In this document: one piece after another, positions 45,746 to 57,329 of the stretch
Layout: each line of letters begins with the position of its first letter
Position numbering within the stretch: the first letter of the stretch is position 1
Assembly: GCF_036323735.1 (NCBI RefSeq)
Contig: NC_086024.1
Coordinates: forward strand, 66,708,424 to 66,772,423
Origin: Rattus norvegicus
Lineage: Eukaryota > Chordata > Mammalia > Rodentia > Muridae
Reading direction: 5' to 3'
DNA: 64,000 bases
Program-made: the position numbers and the translations under genes
The notes under the pieces: generated by a model
Seen by the model: the letters and a program-made list of their open reading frames with translations, nothing else
Told to the model about the DNA's origin: nothing
Databases searched by the model: none

Positions 45746-46336
45746 CTTCAGGAAGAGCAGAAGACAATCTTCGAGTCAAACGCTCAGGTACCCAAATTGG
45801 ATTTTCTTGATTCTGCGGAAAAACACAAATCGCTCCCCTAGATCTCGAAATCACGGGATCTGGGCCACACCATTCATCAGTTAAGACATCCTTCCACTTT
45901 ACTTCTGCATTAGTTATAGGTGTAGTAGCAGCATGGCAATCCACAGCAGAGCGGCCATGCGCATCCAAAATTAAGAAATTTAGAGTAAAAAGAGCCAAAG
46001 AAAGTTGTCCTTTTGGTGTTTGGCCACTGGCAATTCCCTCTTTTTGTTTTTGTATAAGATCTTTTAAGGTACGATGTACTCTTTCCACAATTCCTTGACC
46101 TTGGGGATTGTATGGTAATCTTGTAGTATGTTTGACCTGCATTGTCTGGCAAAATGCCTGAAAGGACTTTGCAGTGTAGGCAGGCCTGTTGTCTGTCTTG
46201 AGACTATCAGGCTTTCCCCAGGCTGCCCATGCCTCTAAGCAATGGCTAATGGCATTATGAGCCTTTTCACCAGTCATCAGAGTAGCGTGTATAATACCGG
46301 AACAGGTATCAACAGAAACATGAGCATATTTTAAAT
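45696..46336 (-). pseudogene. pol: ERV integrase (3' end of pol), N-terminally truncated
   Basis: Integrase joins retroviral DNA to the host genome. The minus-strand frame is open from about 46336, after a TAA, to 45696. The core triad is complete: Asp in VSVDTC (46308-46310), Asp in LKTDN (46191-46193) and Glu in GIVERVHR (46083-46085), the last two exactly 35 residues apart, the D,D-35-E pattern. The C-terminal domain follows (CVFPQ, WVPERL). The zinc-binding N-terminal domain, RT, RNase H and protease are absent upstream. Its end overlaps the env start. Confidence 0.92.
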
Positions 46337-46576
46337 TTTACCAGTTTTATGTCAACTTTCTGTTATCAATGTTACATTTTTTAAACCATATCCAATAACT
46401 TAAAAGCCAATAGTCCATAACCAAGGCATGTACAGAATATTTATACATTTAAAACCAATCAGAAAACAAAATTGAAGTGGCTACACATATCTTAGCTACA
46501 GGTGCAAGGCTCCAAGGGCCGATTGAAACTGCTTTTTTAAGAGAAGCACCTTGTCACTTGCTAAATCTCCTTGAGA
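46337..46576 (-). other. ERV internal junction, non-coding
   Basis: Sequence between the gag-side frame and integrase, AT-rich in the middle (46340-46480). It contains no pol motif. The deletion that removed most of gag, protease and RT, possibly with filler sequence, lies here. Confidence 0.5.
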
Positions 46577-47480
46577 CTAGGAATCCAAGTAGGCACACTC
46601 AAGTTTATCTTTTTGTTTGATTCTCCTGAATAAATTTTCAGGCGGTCTACCTCTATCAAATCTGATCAGTATGACTCTGTGAAGTTTCCAGAGCCTAATC
46701 ACATACCTAGCAATAGCCTCAACTTGAGCCACAACAAAAGCTGCACTGACCCCATTTTTTATCTCTACCTTCTCTCTGTTCCTTTTATCTCCTTTTCTTT
46801 TCTTTTTTTCTTTCGAGACCTTTTCTCCCTCTGACATACTTTCTTGTTGCTCTGCAAGGACCCTCTGACCTGTCCTAACAGCTTCCTCACATTGTTTATC
46901 CTCTAAGCAGGCAGGGACCATTTGCCAAAGAGGTTTTGGTCCGGGCTTAAGCTTGCTGTCTGTGGCTTCTCTATCCCACACAAAGAAAAAAAGAAACAAA
47001 ATTACCAGCCTTGCCCACAAAGGATCCATAACTTTAGGTTTCTTCACAGTGGCTCTCCACCTAGGCCCATATCTTTCTTCCTCATATATGGCTGCCTCTT
47101 CCTCTAATTCCTCTTCCTCCCACTCTGACAACTCTTGCTCAGAGTCACTACCAGTCAGTTCTAAGGCTTCTGATTCTTTTAATGGATACAAAGTATCCTC
47201 TCCGGATGACTTGTACTTCATCCTCTAGGGCACACTTATTTTTTCCTCCAGCAGCATTTCTTCCGCCTTTTGTATCTCTTTCACTTTTGTTTTAGTAACC
47301 TTTTCCTTTTTTGCGCGCTCCTAATTTCTCACTCTGCTCCGTTTCTGACATTCTCTCTTGAATGTTCTGTCCTGCCTTGACTATGTCCTCACATTTTAAC
47401 ACAACTAGTAAGAAGACAACAGTCACTATAAAAAAGAGCAACAATCCCTCCACGGCAAGACTAAATCCAAAAAGGGGCAT
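46577..47480 (-). pseudogene. gag: ERV gag N-terminal region
   Basis: Gag is the structural polyprotein. The frame at 47292-47480 begins MPLFGFSLAVEGLLLFF and has one long hydrophobic segment, consistent with the ER-directing N-terminus of IAP Gag. After a frame change near 47300 and an in-frame TAG at about 47225, the frame at 46577-47221 continues with an acidic stretch (EEEELEEEAAIYEEERYGP) and then lysine/arginine-rich sequence. I recognise the acidic part as Gag-like. The remaining about 150 residues, including a second hydrophobic patch (LVILFLFFFVW), I cannot assign. Capsid major homology region and zinc knuckles are absent. Confidence 0.65.
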
Positions 47481-47572
47481 GCCTCTTGGAGCTTGCCTTT
47501 TAATTTACCTTCTCGCAGTTGTGAATCCTCTTCAGCACACTGAAGGGTCCCCTCGGCACTGGCGATGTTGGT

Positions 47573-47590
47573 TTCCGGGTTTCGGCACCA
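47573..47590 (-). promoter_or_regulatory. primer-binding site, tRNA-Phe type
   Basis: The minus strand reads tggtgccgaaacccggaa two bases after the 5' LTR end, matching the 3' end of tRNA-Phe (usual ending CCCGGGA) with one difference. Confidence 0.88.
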
Positions 47591-47592
47591 CT

Positions 47593-48029
47593 TGTCGCGC
47601 GCCCAATGTCCCGCCAGCAAGAACGATGCGCGGCAACAGGATTCTTCTGCGAGCAAGCCTTTACTGTGTTACAGTTCTTCTTAGTGTTACAGCTCTTCTT
47701 AGTGTTACAGCTCTCTTGAACAGGGACTTCGAGCAGCAAAGTCACTCAACTTATATACACAACAGTATGCTAATTATCTCTCAGGGATTGATGGGGCTTG
47801 GATCACCCCACTACTTGTCCTCCAGGGATTGGCGGAGAATGAATCACCTCATTAGCATATTAATGGTCAACTAACACCTGGTGCATAAACCGCACATGTG
47901 CAGTACCGCTGTTCACCACTAGAGGGAGCCCTAGCAAGGGGACAAGCCTGCACATGCGCAGTAAGTCGTTTATATCCAGACAAGGCTGGATGTCGGCGCC
48001 ATCTTTGTTTCGCCGCACCGCTCTCTACA
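47593..48029 (-). repeat. ERV 5' LTR
   Basis: 437 bp, promoter-side LTR in element orientation, with the same three 18-bp units and TATA-like tatataag (47750-47758). Compared by eye with the 3' LTR it has 13 substitutions and one extra G, about 3.0 percent substitution divergence. Confidence 0.95.
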
Positions 48030-48150
48030 CTATGTGCCTTTATTCCCAGCTCTTTGGACTCAGAAGAAGGAGGATTAGGAATTCAAACCTAGTCTCAACT
48101 ACATATCATGTTTGAAGCCAGATTGGACTACATGTCTCAAAAATCTATAA
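48030..48150 (+). mobile_element. SINE right part, split by the ERV
   Basis: gcctttattcccagctcttt, gaggattaggaattcaaacc, cttgaagccagattgg-type sequence and ctacatgtctcaaaa then an A-rich tail: the remainder of the 7SL-related (B4/RSINE1-like) SINE started at 43851. Confidence 0.75.
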
Positions 48151-48164
48151 AAAAAAAGTTGTAT

Positions 48165-49168
48165 GACTATTTTTTATTGGATATTTTATTTATTTACATT
48201 TCAAATGTTATCCTCTTTCCCAGTTTCACATCTGGAAACCCCTATCCTTTTCCCCCACCCACCCATTGACTCCCACCTCACCACCCTAGCATTCCCTTAC
48301 ACTGGTGTATCGAGCCTTCACAGGACCAAGGGCCTCTCTTTCAATGATGCCCAACAAGGCCATCCTCTACTACACATGTGGCTGGAGCTCTGAGATGTCT
48401 AAATGGTTGATGTTGTTTTTCTTCCTACAGGGTTCCAAATCCCTTCAGCTCATTCAGTCCTTTCTCTAACTCCTCCATTAGGGACCCCATGCTCAGTCCA
48501 ATGATTGGTTGTAAGCATCTGCCTCTGTATTTGTCAGGCTCTTGTAGAGTCTCTCAGAAGATAGCTATATCAGACTCTTGTCATCAAGCCCTTCTTGGCA
48601 TCAGCAATAGTGTCTGGGTTTGTTGTCTGTACATGGGATGGATCCCCAGATGCGGCAGTCTCTGGATGGCCTTTCCTTCAGTCTATGTTCCATACTTTGT
48701 CTCCATATTTCCCTAAGGCAGGAAAAATTCTGGTTAAAAATTTGGAGATGAGTGAGGCCTCGCCTAACCTCTGGATATGGACTGTATAGGCTCTCCCTCC
48801 CCTTTGTTGGCCTTTCAGCTAATCCCATTCCTGTTGTGTCCTGGGAGCTTCTTGCTTTCCTGGCCTCTGGGTCTTGCTGGTAACTACCTCAGTTCCCCAT
48901 CCCCCAGTGCTACATAACTCTGTTCAACTTCCTAACCCTCTGTATACCATCACTGTCTTCTCCTATACCTGATCTTGCCCATCATTTTCCCTCTCCCCCT
49001 CCTCTCTTCTTCCCAAGTCCCTCCCACCTTCTCCTCCTGTGAGTATTTTGTTCCCCATCCTAAGAAGGACTGAAGCACCCACACTTCCATCTTCTTGAGT
49101 TTCATGTGGTCTGTGAATTGCATATTAGCAATTCCAAGCTTTTGGGCTAATATCCAATTATCAGTGAG
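48165..49168 (-). mobile_element. L1 3' UTR and ORF2 end, older type
   Basis: Minus-strand L1: tail and 3' UTR homologous to 23548-24477, up to the ORF2 end block (gggctaatatccaattatcag at about 49145). ORF2 is cut there after only a few codons. No complete frame. No target duplication recognised. Confidence 0.85.
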
Positions 49169-49169
49169 T

Positions 49170-50128
49170 GCAATCTCCCTCCACTCCCCCCAGTCCTTCT
49201 GTCAGCTCCCCAACTAGGTTCCCTGAGTTTAGTCTGATGGTTAGCTCCAAGCATCTACATCTGCATTGGTCAGTTGTTGGCCAGACTTCCTTAGAAAACT
49301 CTATACTAGTTTCCTGTGAGCAAGTGGTTCTTGACCACAGCAAAAATATTGGATTCGGTATCTGCAGACATGATAGATCCCCAGGTGGGGCAGTCCCTGG
49401 TTGGGCTTTCCTTCATTCACTGTTCCATTTTTTGTCTCTGTTCTTCTTTTGCACAAGAACATTTCTGGGTTAAAAACTTTAAGATGGGTGGATCGATTTG
49501 CATTCTTCTACATGCTGACCTCCAATTGAACCAGCACCACTTGTTGAAAATGCTATCTTTTTTCTGTTGGATGGTTTCAGCTCCTTTGTCAAAGATAAAA
49601 GTGACCATAGGTGTGTGGGTTCATTTCTGGGTCTTCAATTCTATTCTATTGACCTACTTACCTGTCTCTGTACAATACCATGTAGTTTTTATCAATATTG
49701 CTCTGTAATACAGCTTGAAGTGAGGGATGGTGATTCCCCCAAAAGTTCTTTTGTTGTTGAGAATAATTTTCGCTATCCTGTTTTTTTGTTATTTCAAATG
49801 AATTTGCAAATTGTTATTTCTAACTTTATGAAGAATTGAGTTGGGATTTTGATGGGGATTGCATTGAATCTGTAGATTGCTTTTGGCAAGATGGCCATTT
49901 TTTACTATATTAATCCTGCCAATCCATGAGCATGGGAGATCTTTCCATCTTCTTCAATTTCTTTCTTCAGAGACTTGAAGTTCTTGTCATATAGATTTTT
50001 CACTTGTGTGGTTAAAGTCACACCAAGGTATTTTATATTATTCATGAGTATTGTGAAGTGTGTTGTTTCCCTAATTTCTTTCTCAGCCTCTTTTTCCATT
50101 GAGTAGAGAAAGGTTACTGATTTGGTGT
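49170..50128 (-). mobile_element. second L1 piece: 3' UTR joined to ORF2 middle
   Basis: Minus strand. 49170-49490 is 3' UTR again (ccccaggtggggcagtccct and gttccattttttgtctctg, as in 23548-24477). At about 49495 it joins ORF2 sequence (WKKDSIFNKWCWFNWRSAC-type codons at 49500-49560) that runs to about 50128 (RT/C-terminal border, KEAEKEIRETT). The about 900 bases encoding the ORF2 C-terminus are missing between the two parts. Frames are broken. Confidence 0.82.
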
Positions 50129-50238
50129 GACATATTTTTAAAATTGATTTATTCTTCCCAAATCTCATACATTTCTGAGACCTACATAATTGACCAAGCT
50201 GTCCCAAAAGGAATGACCTGGGGCAATGGAACATGAAG
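50129..50238. other. no gene seen
   Basis: Short spacer. Nothing recognised. Confidence 0.5.
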
Positions 50239-50254
50239 AAATGATATACATACA

Positions 50255-50285
<31 letters not shown>

Positions 50286-50287
50286 GT
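50239..50287. repeat. (CATA)n microsatellite
   Basis: Pure cata units followed by catatgtaca. Confidence 0.95.
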
Positions 50288-51940
50288 ACAGACATAAAGA
50301 AAATCTGGAATTGGGTGGGCCATACACTCTGATGGAAATGTACTGGAGCATCACATATATTTTATGCATATGAACAGAGGAGTATGTTTATTGTATACAG
50401 ATAAACAAGGAAGCAAGTTTAGATAACCTAGGTAGAGAGTCTCTATAAGGTAGCAATGTCAGGCTATAAACATCCTAGAGAAGAAAGCTTCAGCTGACAT
50501 TTTCTAGAAACAAGGTCAATCTGCATGTGGACCAGGAGAAGGCTAGGTCTGAGGTACTGGTTCCTTGAACGACCTTTCCCATTTCAACAACACACAGTCA
50601 GCCAGGGCTTCCTCTGCACTCCATAATACATATGTAATATACTTTGACCATTTGATAATGTGAATTACTAAAAACTCTATTTTATTGTACTAAAAATATT
50701 AGATTTACCCAATTTATTAAAAATGGTAAGTATGCCATGGTATCTTATTGTTTAATATAGGTACAATGTTATATGAAAAAACTCTAATGTCATGTGACTG
50801 TATCTTCATGTCAAATGACTGCCAACTCCCTATTCTATTTTACTTCTCATTACCAGTTTGTCTAGCCATCAGGTTTGAAGACTGATAATTCCTATTTAAA
50901 ATGCACAGACTAAGGGATCAATTCTCCTATCCCGTTCATGCTCTCCCTCCTGCTGCATCCTTTACCTTTCAATTTACATGCCCTAGCAGATGACACCCTC
51001 TTGTTTGCAACTCAAACTTGGACATCATTTCTAAGCCTCAATCCTCTTCAGTCTATGGCCATTCAACACATAGTGCTCATTACCATCCAATACCCAGGAA
51101 ATAAAATATTCAATATACAAATTTTATTTTTCATAAGTAAAAACTGAGTCCTGAGTAGCTTAGTGGATGTTTTATCACTGTCTGCTAGAAACAAAACAGT
51201 AATTAAAACTGTTTCTCTAGAGAACATCATGCCATCAAAGGTATATTCTTTGAGATTACTAAAAAAACTTGAAAACTCTTCGATTTACCAAGAAAAACAA
51301 AGAACAACCAAAAGGGTACTTCAAAAATGATTGCTATTCGAAAAATGATTAATTTTTAGTTCTCAAATTCCCATTAAGTCCTTACTTTGGATTCCAGTTT
51401 TTAGTAAAGTATCATCTTCTCCTCTTTTTTTCCTGAATATAGTCTCCAGCATAATTTTCGCTCATAGTAGCTGAGTCAATAGTGCACGTTTGTGTTTTTG
51501 TGTTGTTGAGTTGTCCCCATGGTCATCTCCAGTAATGGATCAAGACAGTGTACATGAACATCTTGGTTAGCTCTCCCTTTCCACAGTGAGGTCTGGGGCT
51601 GCTCTTCTGCTTTGTGTAACAAATGCTCTTCCCTTATGGGTCATCTTACAGGCCCCAGTATATAAGCTAGCTGTTTGAGCTGCTGTCTTGACTTCCCTAA
51701 AATGACAACACCAAAACTTAAAACCATAAACATAAAAAAACCCACTCCAACACTGTCTTACTTTTGTCAGCATATTTTACACAGAAAAAAAAAAGAAACT
51801 AGAATGCTCTGAAGGCTCTTGTGTAAACAGAGATACATGAAAGAAAACTAGAAATTGTGTTTTGAATAAGGGAACAATGAGGACTGTCAACCAAGAGGTG
51901 GTTTGGTCTCCAAATAACCACCATGGCACACTTTTTTCTG
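50288..51940. other. unique sequence, no gene seen
   Basis: Short frames only, no motif. Confidence 0.5.
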
Positions 51941-51973
<33 letters not shown>

Positions 51974-51974
51974 C
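51941..51974. repeat. (CA)n microsatellite
   Basis: Short pure AC run. Confidence 0.94.
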
Positions 51975-53239
51975 TTGTAAATAATGGAGGTTCCAATTTG
52001 TTATACAAATGGTGATATTGAGTAGATAGTAGAATATAGATATCAGTGGTTCAAATTAATACAATATGGAGGCATGAGTTTGTGGGTAGTTTCCTAGACA
52101 TTAGAGCACCATTAACCTCCTTTACCATCCTTCCTCACAGAGGACTCTGTATGCAAACTGAAGTCTGATATGTATATCTTAAAATAAATAATATGTGGGT
52201 GCAGTTATATGAAAAAGGTCCCCATCATTACTAAACCCTCCACTCTTATATCAATTCAGGTGATAGGAAAGGATTTAAGGACAATAATGAAAAAGGAGAG
52301 GAAAGTATGAAATACACATTAAAAGACATTCAAAGGATGTGTTTGTAATATTAACTCATTTCTAAATGGACAGACAAATCTATCAGGAAGCTATGCATGT
52401 GGCTCTAACCTTCATTGTATCCACAATTTATCTTGTTAACACCTATGACCTTTATTTGTTTAACTTACTCAAAACCTTATGAAGAAAAAGGAATAAAATT
52501 TCTTTTATAAACTTTGGGATCCCTAAGTCTGCTTTAAAAACTCATTCCTTTCCTATGCACTCCCATTACTCTCTCATTTATTATTATATAAACATCATTT
52601 TACAGGATTCACTCAGGACAAAATCACAGTCACAAAGGTTGAAAACTGGGTAGCTGTACCTTTTAAACTTTTCAAAGATTCAAATCACCTTTGTGAGGAA
52701 CAATGCTGAGTAAAATTATTTTTATCTTCTTACATTATTCCCTTATCTAGTTTCTGATCAAGGGTAAGCCAGAGCCAACACTGTCTCCACCATCCCTGTG
52801 TGATGCACTTTTGCTTCAAGCCTGGATTATCTCAGAAGCCTCTGTTATCACTTTTCTTGATTTTTATGTAGCTCGTTGCCAATATCTGTATAACAGGCAG
52901 ACTAATCTTCTAGAACACATACTAATCACATCACTCCCTGATGAAGAATCTACTTTGATCTGCCACTATATAAATTTATTTTATTTTTAACACTCTGTCC
53001 TTGTCTCTAATTCCAATTTCCCTAATGTGTTATAAAACAAAACTTCAATCTTGCTTATATTTTATTTTATTTCATAATGCTTTCATATGACTTATAATGC
53101 ACCTTAATGCTTGTGTATAATGTATGGTGTGTTTCATACCAGTTTCCTAAAGTACTAACTTACAAATATTGTCATTGAGACCACTCAGGTGAGTCTTTAG
53201 AAAACAAGCACTTATTTCATAACTCCAGCATTTCTCTTA
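51975..53239. other. unique sequence, no gene seen
   Basis: The part at 52740-52980 (ctggattatctcagaagcct ... catcactccctgatgaag) vaguely resembles a very old mammalian LINE (L2-like) but is too decayed to call. Confidence 0.4.
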
Positions 53240-53345
53240 CTTTCCTGTGGCATGACCATGGGACAATCATTTCTTTTCTTTGTACTTCAATTTTGTCATT
53301 TGCAAAAACACAGGGTTGAATTCAATAGTCTCTCTGGTCCTTGTA
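53240..53345 (+). mobile_element. MIR-family SINE fragment
   Basis: catgaccatgggacaatcat ... tgtacttcaattttgtcatttgcaaaaacac ... gggttgaattcaatagtctc follows the MIR core order (gtgaccttgggcaagtcact ... cctcatctgtaaaat ... ggttgaactaga). Plus orientation, ancient. Confidence 0.55.
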
Positions 53346-54519
53346 ATTTTCATGCTTTTTGAGGCCTTTGCATCTCCAGTAGAAGAACAAATGAATGACT
53401 AAAGATAATAGCTTATAGGAAGTCTACATTTGAAACAATCTAATAAACTAGATGGCATAACACTCAACAGATATATATAAACTAGCAGTGTATCTTGATG
53501 GAGATTTTTGTTTCGCCATTTTGTAATTTGTGCAAAGTGTTTTGGTTTTGTTTACCAACTAACACAGTCCACCTCTGACTGCTTTACACAACCCTAGTGT
53601 TTTTAGACAATCCCCCTTGCTTGGAATCTTCTCATATCTGGTTACAATAAAGATAAAGTTGGGATAACATTCCTAAAAGAAGTTAAAATTACCCCAAAAA
53701 CAAAAGACAGTGACATAATAATAGAGATTGCTGCATCTGGTAAGGAAAAAGTGCAACAAATTATGGTAGATAATCCACATCTTGGTCATTTTTCGCTCTA
53801 AACTTTGCCCAGACTCTCACTCACCTAAGTTGCTTAGTATCATGACATCAGTTCAAATCTATTTTTTTCTCAAAGCCAGGTTACAAACTCACTTCATTAG
53901 CCCAGCCTTCCTATCACTTCCTTATTCTTCGTGGAACATAGGTCTCTGCATATTTTCTGAATTCTTGCTTTACATTCAACATCTGCAATCAAAAGCATCA
54001 TTCCCGGTTATTTAGCAAGGCTTTTAAACATGATCACTCTAACACTTCCAGAGCCACACTAATAGACTCTATAACTGTATACTGGTAAATGAGTCTAGAG
54101 AGCAGGTATGTATATTAATTACATCAATAATTTACTATGAAGAATATATAAGCTATAATGAAAGTCCATTTATTGAATCCCTAAATTAATTCAATTTGTT
54201 GGCACATGGCATAGTGTTGGACATTGTCAACAATAAAATGAGGGAGGCCTCATGGGGTTTTGTAAGGAATACATTATTCACTAGAACTGACTATTAAGTA
54301 GCTATTACCACTTAACTGTTTCTCTTAAGAGAATCCTTATGTGAGCACACAATACCTCAAACTAAGAAGTTATATGGCTAATATCAAAACCTATGCTTAG
54401 TGAATTTTTATTCAATTATACTTATACAAATAAAATAACCAAGAATAAGTCAATCAGCATATATTCAAATATATTATAAAGAAAGATAATAGAAAACATG
54501 GAAGATTATCCACAAAATT
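53346..54519. other. unique sequence, no gene seen
   Basis: Nothing recognised beyond AT-rich sequence. Confidence 0.5.
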
Positions 54520-54525
54520 TAAAAA

Positions 54526-54564
<39 letters not shown>

Positions 54565-54582
54565 GAAGGAAGAAAGAAAGCT
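54520..54582. repeat. (GAAA)n microsatellite
   Basis: Starts from an A run and ends with two GGAA units. The minus-strand poly Ser/Phe frame is an artefact. Confidence 0.95.
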
Positions 54583-55224
54583 CACAACAGATCCAGAATA
54601 GAACATTCCCTTGGCATCCAAATCCTCAGTTCCCACTCATACAGCGTATCACATTCGATTACTTCACATATTGACATAAAGTATATTTAATATGATTAAC
54701 ATTTATAATTCATAAATATTGGCTCAGATACTCAATCTTACTTAATGATGTTGTTTGTAAATCTAGATGAATGGGCTGTTGTATGACAGTTTCCTCCAAA
54801 CTGAAACATTCCTTGCATGGAAAAAGGTTCATGAGACCCCGGGGGATAAAATAGATTGACATGTCTAAGAAAGCTAAAACTTGCACAACGCATAGGTCCT
54901 CTCACCAGAGTTATAGAAGCAGTAAGCAATTACTGGGAGTGGAAACTCTAACGAGCAAAAGTACTGCAAGGATATGTCTCAGACATGTAGAGTCTACCTC
55001 TAAGCCAAGCAAGAACTCCAAAAATGCAGCTTTTGAGAAAGGTCAGCCATGATGGGCAGGCTTTTTGATAATGCAACTGCATTTGAGTTACCCCTGTTCC
55101 TATAGCAACCCCTTTCTCTGCACTTTGATACCTATAAGTTCTCCCAGTAAAAAGTCATTGGTTAACTAAGCTGGACTTTGGTAAGCTCATTACCTTGGTC
55201 TGTGGTGAGTTTCCTTTCTGGAGT
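54583..55224. other. unique sequence, no gene seen
   Basis: Nothing recognised. Confidence 0.5.
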
Positions 55225-55949
<725 letters not shown>

Positions 55950-56305
55950 GTTAATTTTTTACCCGTCATCAGCTTGCTTGGATTCAGAATCACCATGGAA
56001 ACGTAACTCTCTGGGTGTATTCAGAAAGGTTTGACTGAGGAGGAAAGGCTTGCCTTAAATATGGGTGACACAATTCCATGGGCTTAGGCACCATACTGAA
56101 GAGAAGGGATAAAGCAGGCTGCACATTAGTATCCATCCCTTTCTATACCTGACTGTGGATAACTCATTCTTCTACAACCATGCTCTCCCAATCACAATGG
56201 GCTGCTTTTTTAAAGCTATAAACAATAAACTTTTTTTTTTCTGGTGGATTGCTCCGTATCAGGTATTTTATAGCAATAAGCAAAGTAACTAATACAAAGA
56301 TATTG
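55950..56305 (+). mobile_element. MaLR-type LTR-like repeat
   Basis: Ends tcaggtattttatagcaataa then gcaaagtaactaatacaaa, the characteristic 3' end of MaLR-type LTRs, with the signal-like aacaataaac at about 56222. Upstream order (cattccatgggc-type, gataactcattc, aagccatgctt-type) fits an old plus-strand copy of the class seen at 15205 (minus). Confidence 0.5.
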
Positions 56306-56803
56306 TTTTACTTCTATGCCTTGTTTACCCTTCCGTTCATGCCATATGTCCTCAATCATTAGTGTTAGGCATTAACATCGGGGAAATGTGTGTTCCTGCT
56401 ACTTATTTGATATATGAATTAAAAAGTCAGCTAAAACTCTACAATTTAATGATAGTACTAATCGTTAAATTGTACTAGTTATGAGAAACACTGGAATTTT
56501 TGTAGAAAAGAGAATAAATATTATTCTTATTTTTGTTCTTTATAAAGAAGGACCATGAAACTGACAGCAGACTTTACCTTATCATCTTCATCACCACTTC
56601 TGAGCTTTAGAAAAGACAATGAGGATATTCCCCACAGTGTTCCTTTGCAACTTGACTAACCATCTCATAGAAACAAGAATAATGAAAATGTAGTCCTTAG
56701 GCTATAAATGAGTAAATAAGTCATTTATACCTGGTGAGAAGTCTCAGCAGCAGGCATTAGCACAAGGATAGACTCCTGAAGTAGTGTACTCTGATCTATA
56801 AAG
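56306..56803. other. unique sequence, no gene seen
   Basis: Nothing recognised. Confidence 0.5.
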
Positions 56804-56812
56804 AAGAGATTA

Positions 56813-57329
56813 GGCTATCCAGACTGCACCAGAATCTGAACGAACCGGTCAAACAGCTCCTTGCACCCAAATCCTGTGGGAGGGAAAGCTAGACTTTCAG
56901 AGGGGCAGACATGACTGGGAAACCAGAGGAGACTATTACTCTTTGCCCATATTTCTGATTGTAGAGGAAAACACTTAGCACCATCTGAGCCCCCTGCGCA
57001 CAGGGACCCAAAGAAGTAGGGGCAGACCCTTGTGGTTGCTGCCCTCATAGAAAACTGAAACCCAGCTCTGAGGAGCGACTTCAGGCCCAAGACCAGAGGT
57101 AAGACCAACTTTTCTGCTCCAAGTGACCTGCCTGGTGGACTCAGGACACAGACCACAGGAACAACTGAAAGCTTGTGGACAAGAACGACTACGTGCCTGA
57201 AAGCAGAACATTCTATTCCTATAACTGGCTGAAAGAAAAGAGGTCTACAGCACTCCTAATACATAGGCCTATAGGATAGTCAAGCCACTGTCAGAAATGG
57301 CAAAACAAGGTAATACCAGAGACAACCTG
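56813..57329 (+). promoter_or_regulatory. L1 5' UTR
   Basis: GC-richer leader upstream of ORF1. The downstream part matches 36364-36543 of the other L1, and the first about 340 bases have no counterpart in the window. In L1 this region contains the internal Pol II promoter. Whether this copy holds a complete monomer or promoter is not visible. Confidence 0.75.

Larger units (their letters stand above)
43872..48029 (-). mobile_element. IAP-like endogenous retrovirus, internally deleted
   Basis: A 4158-bp provirus on the minus strand. Two LTRs (436 and 437 bp) are flanked by the 6-bp duplication ctatgt (43866-43871 and 48030-48035). LTR ends are TGT...ACA. Next to the right LTR is a primer-binding site matching tRNA-Phe, and next to the left LTR is a polypurine tract. 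tRNA-Phe priming, 6-bp duplications and a hydrophobic Gag N-terminus are features of IAP-type class II elements. The interior holds decayed gag, integrase and env. Most of gag and all of protease and reverse transcriptase are missing. LTRs differ at 13 substitutions plus one 1-base indel. It cannot move by itself. Confidence 0.92.

Noticed and set aside
52740..54000. Ancient L2 LINE
   Set aside because: Only weak resemblance to recalled L2-like phrases. Not enough to annotate without an alignment.
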